Positions 56,726-64,000 of a DNA stretch of 64,000 nt are shown one piece after another. The position numbers and the translations under genes are program-made. This DNA comes from Botryosphaeria dothidea (taxonomy: Eukaryota; Ascomycota; Dothideomycetes; Botryosphaeriales; Botryosphaeriaceae). The stretch spans positions 744,001 through 808,000 of the forward strand of contig WWBZ02000009.1 in the NCBI GenBank assembly GCA_011503125.2, read 5' to 3'. The notes beneath the pieces were generated by a model. That model saw only the letters and a program-made list of their open reading frames with translations, searched no databases and was not told where the DNA came from. Positions within the stretch are counted from its first letter, which is position 1. Each line of letters starts with the position of its first letter.

Positions 56726-57005
56726 AGATTGCTTCATGAAGATCCAGACACTCGTGTCTTACTCATTACATCATCTTCTGGTTCTGTTGGGTAATCCACC
56801 TATTCTCCATGCTTTAGTTCACAAACTGAATAGCTCATCCTCGATCAGTCTTGACCTGGCGACGACATCCTAAGCGTATCTCTTAGAACCTCAGTGGAGC
56901 CCTACAGCGGAGGAGCAGGCTCTAGCACGCATCCACAAGATGTGCCAAAGGCTCTCAGTAACAACGATGCGAATGATAATGAAGGACTCATTCGAAGAGG
57001 TTTAT

Positions 57006-58097
57006 CACTAGAGCTGAAAAACTGCTCACATTAATCTCCTGTATATTGTGAAAATTCAAGGCCGAAAACGTCAACTAGCACATCTTTTGCTTCCGTCGAG
57101 ACCAAAATCGGAAACGAGTCATATACGTAAAAGCCTCCAAGTATGCAACTCAAACCTCGTTCTAAAACGTAGTCTAAAATTTTTAGCAGTTGACATCTTT
57201 TCTTGGCTAGGGCCAGCGCTTCCACATGGCAGAAAATTCACCCAGTTTTGGATCAGGCCGCTTAACAAGCTGACCTTAGCTTCTGCTTAATCATTCTTTT
57301 TGTCTTGATTTGTTAAGCGGGAGCAGAGGGCCCTCTTAGGTTGGTGAAGTCATCAGACGGTATCGGTATGCGTTTAGCTTGAAGGGAGATCAAGCAGAGA
57401 CTTTCGGAAATTTTGTCGGTGGTACGGGGAACATGTAGAAATAAGATGAACGTGGAAAGAGGGAAGAGCATGATAGTACGCAGAAAATTAGTCAAGCTAT
57501 GACCGTTCCATATCAACAACGTACATCAGCTCAGAGTTGTCGCACAGAAAGTCAATCAGTACTGATAAGAGACATGAGTCTTGATCAAGGACTTGGCTGA
57601 CACCAGAGTACATGTGCATTATCTTGAAGTATGAAGCTGGGCAGGTGTGAGAAACGAGGATTCATGGTGAAAGTTGTAATATGTCCAACGTTAAACCCTC
57701 TGGAATGTCGTAGGTGGGCCAGCTCATCTGCAGCAAGTCAATTATATCAGTCAAGTCAGTTTTCAAACGCTGGATCGTCGTCGAGTATGTACCTCGGTCC
57801 ATTCCGGATTAATTTCTGTACTCAGCGACATTTCCTCCCCAGCACGGCGGCCACATCCTCTTCAGGGTGTCGGACCGCTGCATTACTCGGGCGGATGTTG
57901 ATCAAATCGCCTACCAGGATGACGTGCTTCCGAGATCTATCGGCCGTGCACTGGAGAACAAATTGTCCTTAACTCCGCAGTCTAATTGGCCGGTGCATTT
58001 AAGAATAGGAAATCCTGCTTTTTTTTGTGGGAGAGTAGGCCCGATCTCAAGCATCCCCTGCACCCTGCAATACTCAAATCCAACCCCAGCAGCAGAA
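57006..58097. other. Intergenic, right flank of the transposon nest
   Basis: AT-rich with no supported gene. A minus-strand open stretch around 57780-57980 contains HVILVGDLINIRPSNA and might be a gene relic, but it is not recognised. Confidence 0.4.
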
Positions 58098-58660
58098 ATG
58101 AGGACCGCAATTCTTCCCGCTCTCTTGAGCATTCTCGCATGTGTTGAGGCCTCGATTACCTGCCTCAAGGTCGGTGCGACCGCAACAGCGACATGGACCA
58201 ATAGCGAAGGCCAAACATGCACTTTCAAGGGGGTCGTTGGTAGCAACTATGGAAGCAATTCGGCCGGTTCCGGAGAGTAAGGATTAGTTCCGTTCTCTGG
58301 ATGCAGAAAAAGAAAAAGCGCTGACAAGGCTCTTTCAAAACTCCAGCTACAGCTGCAATGGTCGCTGTGGTGCAGGCTGCACTGGCACCGCCATCGGAAA
58401 CGCATACACGCAGGACTGCTTTTCGCACGACATCTGTTCGTATTTCGAGAACGCCAGTGGCGGAGCGAGGTGAGACTTTCAAGCGAGACTCACTTGACCA
58501 GAATCCGTGGGAATGCTGACAGAAAAACAGCGACCCGAACTGCGGAGCCGCCTACAACTCGGCAGTGGACGACACACTAGGAGGAGCGGCTGCAGGGTGC
58601 GGGCAGACGAACCCATCGAACGCGGTCTCGAAACCCACCACCAGCCCTGTCTGTTCCTAG
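58098..58660 (+). CDS. Small secreted phospholipase A2-like protein (DUF8213-type), 143 aa
   Basis: Three exons: 58098-58276, 58347-58469 and 58531-58660, 144 codons. The signal peptide (ILPALLSILACVEA core) is followed by a short beta-rich part with the CTFKGVVGSNYG stretch. The core CNGRCGAGC, then QDCFSHDICSYF and DPNCGAAYNSAVDDTLGGAAAGC, comes next. The C-x2-HD-x-C arrangement is the catalytic-histidine motif of secreted phospholipases A2, and the following DPxCG and DDT fit the fungal group. Whether it hydrolyses lipids is not shown by sequence. The lone family assignment is from motif memory. Confidence 0.75.
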
Positions 58661-58869
58661 AATTGTGGGGTATCGTAATGGAAAATACAAGCATCGGGAA
58701 GGTGCCAAGCGCGGACAGGGGTTGGCCGACGCCATCGTACATGCAGGAAGACCAGGGACGCGGGAAAAAGGGCAGAAGGATTCGTGTGACGAGGAAAATA
58801 TAACCAACCCCACATCCCACGCACAATTGAATCTCTCCTCCCTCCTGTCCCGCCTTTTTTCCGTTCACT

Positions 58870-59874
58870 ATGCGCTTCCAGACGACAACTGCGCTCTTGC
58901 TGGCGCTCTGCATGGGCGTGCTCAGCACCACCACAGTCCCACCCAGCAAATGGGACTACCCCTACCCATGGCCCGTCCACTACCACAACATCACTTCCCA
59001 GCAGCTCCAGCTCTCCATGGCATACATGGACATCGCCCCGACCAACCACACCTCCTCCCCCTCCAACAACACCATCGTGCTCCTCCACGGCAAAAACTTC
59101 TGCGGCGCCACCTGGGCCGAAACCGCACGCATCCTCTCCGCCCGCGGCCATCGTGTCGTCATCCCCGACCAAATCGGCTTCTGCAGGTCCTCCAAGCCGC
59201 CCGCCTACCAGTACTCCCTCCACCAGCTCGCCTACAACACGCACGCCCTCCTCTCCGCCCTCGACATCCCCAGCGCCACCATCCTCGGCCACTCGATGGG
59301 CGGCATGCTCGCGACCCGCTACGCCCTGATGTACCCGGCCACCACCTCGCGCCTCGTCCTGACCAACCCGCTCGGCCTCGAGGACTGGAAGGCGCTCGGC
59401 GTCCCCTACCGGCCCATCGACGCCCTCTACCGCACCGAGCGCGCCTCCAACTACACCTCCATCCGCGCCTACCAGCAGGCCACCTACTACGTCAACACGT
59501 GGAAGCCCGCGTACGACGTCTGGGTCGACATGCTGGTGTCGCTGTACGACCTCCCGGGCGAGGGCGCAACGTTCGCCTTCGACATGGCGCTGACGACCGA
59601 GATGGTGCTGACGCAGCCGGTCGTGTACGAGCTCGGCCTGCTGCAGATGCCGACGCTGCTGCTGATCGGCGCGCGCGACAACACCGCCATCGGCAAGCAG
59701 TGGAGCCCGCCCGAGGTGCAGGCGGTGCTGGGCGATTACGAGCGGCTGGGGAGGGAGGCGCGGGACAAGATTGCGCGGGCGGAGTTGGTCGAGTTTGCGG
59801 AGCTGGGGCATAGTCCGCAGGTGCAGGATCCGGAGGCGTATCATGCGGCGTTGTTGGGGTGGTTGGAGAAGTGA
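58870..59874 (+). CDS. Secreted alpha/beta hydrolase, 334 aa
   Basis: Single exon. The signal peptide spans about residues 1-20. IVLLHGKNFCGATW forms the oxyanion region (HGxxF). The nucleophile is Ser142 in GHSMGG, the acid is Asp270 in IGARDNTA and the base is His314 in LGHSPQ, so the triad is complete. A cap domain lies between about 165 and 250. Several NxT sites (for example NHT, NNT, NYT) suit secretion. The overall layout matches bacterial-type alpha/beta hydrolases such as epoxide hydrolase or proline iminopeptidase-like esterases; the substrate is unknown. GC is high at third positions, which creates long false ORFs on the other strand and in another frame. Confidence 0.88.
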   Translation: MRFQTTTALLLALCMGVLSTTTVPPSKWDYPYPWPVHYHNITSQQLQLSMAYMDIAPTNHTSSPSNNTIVLLHGKNFCGATWAETARILSARGHRVVIPDQIGFCRSSKPPAYQYSLHQLAYNTHALLSALDIPSATILGHSMGGMLATRYALMYPATTSRLVLTNPLGLEDWKALGVPYRPIDALYRTERASNYTSIRAYQQATYYVNTWKPAYDVWVDMLVSLYDLPGEGATFAFDMALTTEMVLTQPVVYELGLLQMPTLLLIGARDNTAIGKQWSPPEVQAVLGDYERLGREARDKIARAELVEFAELGHSPQVQDPEAYHAALLGWLEK

Positions 59875-60364
59875 TGATGGCGTATTGTGGTAGTGTGGAT
59901 TGTTCAGTCGTGTATAATCAGTTGTTGATCGTGATCAACGAGAGATAGAGGGAAGTGTGTATATTTTGATAGGGTTGCCCGTTTAGCAAGACTGTCAGGA
60001 AGCCATACCCGTGATTGCCGGGACTGGGTTGCTATGCCCCCGCGGAATATCCCATGCCATGGGAAATCCAGGTAATACGGGTGTGTCATCCTGGTTGACT
60101 GCATGAACACCTTGCAATATCTGATTGTATACCTGCCGAATTGTGACTTCTCCCAACCTCTCATCAGATGCTCGTGTATGCCGATGATGGCGTTGACTCA
60201 ATATCCAAGGACAAGCAGATAGATATGGATCACAGTAGAGTCAGATTGGTCTCAAAACATACCACAGCAGCCATCAAAGCATGAAATCCCCTCGTTTCCA
60301 TTGAACAATTTCACGGCCTCAACCACAGAGTCTTTCCCCTCCTAAACACACACACACCCTCCAC
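59875..60364. other. Convergent 3' intergenic region
   Basis: Lies between the hydrolase and the beta-lactamase-like gene. No supported gene. Confidence 0.35.
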
Positions 60365-61753
60365 TCATTTACCCAAAGCGTCATACACCGCCTTCTCACA
60401 CGTCACCCACGGCACAATGACATCCAAATCCGCAAACGGCATAACCTGACTCGCAATCATGCCGGCCAAGCCCTTCTCCCTATCGACCCAGTAAAACAGG
60501 TTCGCGATACCCGCCCAATTGCCGCTGTTCTGGCCCCTCCACAGCGCGCCTTTGCCATCCAAGGTCGTCAGCATGAACGTCAGGCCCCAGCCCTGCGGCG
60601 GGTTGCCCGGCTCCTGGAAGAGCTCGGGGATGGGGTTGGTCTGGTGGGGCTTTGCGGCGGGGACCCCCTGGCGGGCAAAGTCGGGCCATTGCGGGATGCT
60701 GTTGGTGAACATGGTGTCGACGGTCTGCGGGGACAGGATCTTCGCGCCCGTCTTGGGCGAGGTGCCGTTGTTGAGGAGGGTGGCGAGGATTTCTGTTGGA
60801 GGGGTTTATGTTCATTAGCCATTCCATTCGACATGCGAGGCCAAGCATGGTGCTGTGGTGAGAAGAGAGTGAGGACTTACGACAATACTCCACGGGCTTG
60901 GCGAAGCAGCCGGCACCGCCGCTGTTCATGATGCGGGCGCGCTCCTCGGGCGTCTTGGCCTGCAAGCTGCGGCGCAGACAGTGGTCCTGCTCGGTGACGG
61001 TGCCGTCCGGGTGCTTGAAGTGGAAAGAGACGAGGTTTTTCAACATCTCCTCGGTCGGGAACATGCTGATTTTCTTGATGTCGAGCGGCTCGAAGATGTT
61101 CTTGTGGAAATAGTCGTTCAGCGTCAGACCAGAGATGCGCTCGACGGCCAGGCCGGCCCAGTCGATGTTGGTCTGCAAAGTCCAGATTTCAGTATTGAAC
61201 GGCAATTTCAGGATACGGTATCGATTCTTACGCCATATTCCCATTTCTCTCCTGGCTGATTGACCAGCGGCGCGTCAAGAACGTCTCTCTCGTCCCCGGA
61301 AAACTCGTCAAAGCCGAGAGGCCTACCCCAGTCCCTGAGTTTGGGGTTGAAGAAGGTGTAGCCAAAACCAGCCGTGTGGTCCAGCAGCATGCGAAGGGTG
61401 ATCTCCTTCTTCTTAGGGACCAGAGTGCCGTCCTCCTGAAGAACCTTCTTATCCTTCAATTCGGGAATGACCTTGTACAGTGCGTTCGAGTCTTCAAGGC
61501 TGATCTTGCCTTGCTCTACCAACTGCATGCAAGCAATACCGGTGATGATTTTAGTGCAGCTAGCAATCCAGAAGACCGTGTCGAGAGATGTCGGCTTCGA
61601 TCCTGCAGCACCGACCTTGCCAGAACAGTGGGAAGTGACGAGGTCGCCATTCTTATCCACAACGACGAAGACAAGTCCGGGAATGGAGCCTTTGGATGTC
61701 ACGGCGTCAAGAGTGGTTTGGATGGTTGCTTGCGCTTGTGCGTCGAAAGGCAT
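60365..61753 (-). CDS. Serine beta-lactamase-like esterase/transesterase, 413 aa
   Basis: Three exons: 61753-61232, 61172-60881 and 60792-60365, 414 codons. The SxxK motif is SCTK (Ser65, Lys68). LRMLLDHTAGFGYTF is the usual segment after it. The conserved tyrosine is at about residue 173 in EYGTNIDWAG, which spans the first splice junction. The C-terminus has GWGLTFML and GQNSGNWAGIANLFYWVD, equivalent to the third active-site block. This layout is that of class C-type beta-lactamase/EstB and LovD-like acyltransferases of fungi. No signal peptide is seen, so it is probably cytosolic. No polyketide genes are adjacent to support a LovD role. Confidence 0.87.
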
Positions 61754-62302
61754 TTTGGCGACTTTGGCTTTTCGACCGGCACTGTCTTGAACCGTACGGG
61801 TAAGCGAAGATGTGAGTAGTTGGGTATCTTATGATTGTGGAGAGAGCAGGAGCTTATGTACATTGACGGTGCATCGGCATGCCGCGGACTGTGGTGAAGC
61901 TACCCCGCCATCCACACCCCGCAATTTCCAACAGCGGGGCCGGAGGGTCCAAGCACCAGGACACAACACAGAACATTTCCGTGTCTGGACAGCCTCCCTC
62001 CAACCGAAACAGCATGTTCCTTGCAAGGGCCCCTGTTCGGATTACCGGAATGGAAAATAAACAGTCTGCCTTCTTGCCCTCTGCTCCTCTGGGAGATTGA
62101 GTGAGCAAAAACCCTTGCCGGAACAATGCTTAGCGGGTCCGCTTTGCGTGCACCAGTGCGGGTCCGCGCTGGATACTACCGCGTTAGTGATTCCTGCATC
62201 CAGTGAGATGGGCGGCGATCAGCCAATTCCTCGGAAAACATCTGTAGCGATGAGCCTCGGACTGCACCGTACCAGCCGGAAGGCACAAGCTCTCGGCGAA
62301 GC
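61754..62302. other. Intergenic
   Basis: Promoter of the beta-lactamase-like gene and 3' flank of PIG-S. No supported gene. Confidence 0.35.
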
Positions 62303-64000
62303 TCAAGACTTGCCAGCCTTCCTGCGCGCTGAGATGCTCTTCACCTCCTTCAAGGCGGCCATGATTAACGGGACAGCAACAGGTCCGAGCAAAGGTAGGT
62401 AGACTGCCACCTTATGTTCGTCGGGGAAGTAGACCTGACCGACCATGGATCGTTCGAAGAACGCCTTCTCAGCCCCCGCTTCAGCCACCCGCGCATGTTC
62501 CAATGCGCTGTGAAACCTGCCTTCGCGGAGGTCGTCACATGCAGCATGCAAGTGAGCGATAGTCTGCTCCACGGAGATTGCTACGTTGTCAGGTATGGCA
62601 ATAGACGGCAGAGCCTGACTCAGACGTGCAAGTGACCCCAAAGTGGATGAAGCGGAGAAAAGGAGAGAGGCCGCACGTATGCGCGTGAGGGTAGTGATAC
62701 GCAAGGGCAAGGAATCGGGAGATTGAGGCATGCCGAGCAGGGATAGCAGCTGGTTAGAGAAAGTCAGCATTGCGGGGCGGAGGGCCTCCTTGCCTAGGGA
62801 GGCTGGATTGGCGCGGTTCTTGCTCGACGCCCTGGGAGGGTTCAGAATCAACACGCCCCCCCACTGGGGCACAAGCCAGCTGCTTCCACCGTTCTCTTTT
62901 ACCACCATGGGGCTTTGGTTCTCAGCGGGAACATAGAGAACAAAGTTGACGGTGGGCCCGGCTCCAATAGATGGGCTGAGAGGCCATTCGGCCGCATTTA
63001 TGAAGCCAGTGAGATCTTCCTTGTGTAGAGTCCATGCATTCTTCTCCGGATCGAATTCGGGCTCACGAATGGACGGCGCAAAGGTAGCATACAGCTGAAC
63101 CTGGGTATCAATGGTGAAGTTGCTGATGGACGACAGCGAATGTAGCAACGGCGCGATATATTCGTCCAGTGCGGCCTCGATGTCCCAGGCTGAGGGAGCG
63201 GAACCGGGAGTGAAGAGAGAAAAGGTCAGATGGTAGGTCGGGGCGTACTTGAAGGAGCGCGTCTTCTGACGCTCAAGAGCAGCAGCCGTTTCGGCGGACA
63301 GTGACTTCATGCGTGCCATGTTACCCATGCCAGTACCAGACAGCAAGTAGGCCAAAGCGGCCTGCTCCTCGGCAAATATGGATTGTAGCTCATTGGCAAG
63401 GAAGGTGGCCAGCGGGGACGAGGTGGAGGAGGGAGATGGGATCTGATTTTGGGCATAGTAGACGTCTAGAATAGGTTCGTAGGATCGCAGCTCGGCTCTG
63501 GGAGTGGGGCCGTTCTGAACAGGGATGAGGTTCAGCGTCAAGGCAATGTCGGTATCGGTGGGGCTTGAAGGTTGGGTCTGGTCGGCCAGAAGCAGGCGCA
63601 GGTGATGGGCGGAAAAGTCATTGAGGTCATCGAGGGCATGCTGCGTGGTGCGCAGCAGATGGTGGGCGTCCTGCTCGGGGAGGATTGGGGCGTCAATGGC
63701 GATGCGGAGAGGGAAGACGGGACGGCATGTCTGATAGTCTGTCAGCTGGAGTCAATTGAGGGCTGCGGCGTCCAGACCTTTCCGTCGGCCCAGTCGAGCA
63801 TCTGCTGCAGGGGCAGACTGGCGCGGTAGATAGTGGTCGTCTTGAACCATAGCGGCAGGCCGAGTAAGATGGCAACGGCCCAGAAGGACAAGATGACCAG
63901 GCGGCGGGTGGTGATGCTCTGGGAGCTCTCTGGCGGCGGGGGAGTAACGACATTGACGGCGTCGACAGCCTTGTCAGGCGCGACGTCAGTCTGCGCGGGG
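62303..64000 (-). CDS. GPI17: GPI transamidase component PIG-S/GPI17 (partial, N-terminus off the right edge)
   Basis: Two exons visible, from the window edge to 63778 and 63730-62303. The 47-nt intron has a GTCTGG donor and a CTATCAG acceptor. The first exon holds the N-terminal transmembrane helix (LVILSFWAVAILLGLPLWF) followed by TTTIYRASLP, the diagnostic start of the PIG-S lumenal domain. After the intron come CRPVFPLRI and a long lumenal region with WGGVLILNPP, then a C-terminal helix around VYLPLLGPVAVPLIMAAL and a basic tail KSISARRKAGKS. The protein is an ER-membrane subunit of the complex that attaches GPI anchors. A few N-terminal residues are missing in this window. Confidence 0.9.

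Larger units (their letters stand above)
49966..57005 (+). pseudogene. Relic of a SNF2-family helicase gene, split by solo LTR B and copia element 2
   Basis: Host-gene fragments lie at 49966-50390, 50871-51318 and 56731-57005. Recognisable pieces are MRPRKICNLGI, IVFSFCKISLDMFEQALGRIGIG (helicase C-terminal domain start) just left of copia 2, and DTRVLLITSSSGSVG followed by EPQWSPTAEEQALARIHKM (motifs V/VI region, ARIHxxxQ-like) just right of it. Removing the element and one copy of its 5-bp duplication leaves the reading frame continuous across the insertion site. Stops (for example the TAA near 56871) and frame changes show the gene was also mutated. The piece after LTR A (ERTYSELNGAEFELF) resembles the linker of HLTF/RAD5-type proteins, less securely. 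The 5' half of the gene was not found. Confidence 0.7.

Noticed and set aside
58657..59844. Long antisense ORF of 395 codons opposite the secreted hydrolase, and an overlapping plus-strand ORF at 58665-59813
   Set aside because: Both are by-products of high third-position GC in the real hydrolase gene. Their translations are Arg/Pro or Gly/Val/Asp low-complexity without domains.
1..64000. tRNA, rRNA or CRISPR-like arrays
   Set aside because: None seen by eye on either strand. The only tRNA-like match is the primer-binding site in the copia elements.

Overview
This window is nuclear DNA from a filamentous ascomycete (Pezizomycotina). Genes have short introns of about 50-90 nt with GTAAGT-like donors and CTAAC/CTGAC-type branch points. 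The gene set is typical of that group: HET-domain genes, an AA9 lytic polysaccharide monooxygenase, an OPT transporter, a fungal GH31 glucosidase and secreted cysteine-rich proteins. The LTR retrotransposons carry CpA-to-TpA damage typical of repeat-induced point mutation (RIP). I cannot fix the class or species from the sequence alone. Exon structures were built by hand from splice signals and reading frame. Every multi-exon model called intact sums to a multiple of three.

Layout. 1-16 kb is accessory: a degenerate protein kinase running off the left edge, an unrecognised secreted protein, a divergent pair of paralogous defensin-like (CSalpha-beta) secreted proteins sharing the same five-exon structure, an alpha/beta hydrolase with a large insert, a small frameshifted membrane-protein relic, and a 13-exon oligopeptide transporter broken only by one in-frame TAG. 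16-31 kb mixes an intact HET gene and a broken HET gene with the CAF-1 subunit CAC2, an AgdC-type GH31 glucosidase, a two-TM protein and an unknown conserved protein. 31-43.4 kb is mostly core: the NatC/LSM subunit, proteasome RPN2, mRNA 5'-triphosphatase CET1 (divergent with RPN2), a DUF2293 protein, AA9 LPMO and an ABM-domain protein.

44.0-57.0 kb is a transposon nest that can be resolved to the base. A ~478-bp solo LTR (target duplication CGAAA) holds a full-length Ty1/copia element (44325-49764, duplication TCTTT, minus strand). A second solo LTR of the same family follows at 50391-50870 (duplication CGGAG), then a related copia element at 51319-56725 (duplication AGATC/AGATT, plus strand). 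The last two insertions, and possibly the first, sit in the relic of a SNF2-family helicase whose frame resumes across the second copia element. The copia polyproteins keep one reading frame without indels but carry 8 and roughly 30 nonsense codons.

57-64 kb returns to single genes: a small secreted phospholipase A2-like protein, a secreted alpha/beta hydrolase, a serine beta-lactamase-like esterase and the GPI-transamidase subunit PIG-S/GPI17, which runs off the right edge.

The most interesting candidates are the paired defensin-like genes with an unassigned second cysteine-rich domain, the predicted pseudokinase, the one-stop OPT gene and the dated nest of insertions in the helicase relic.
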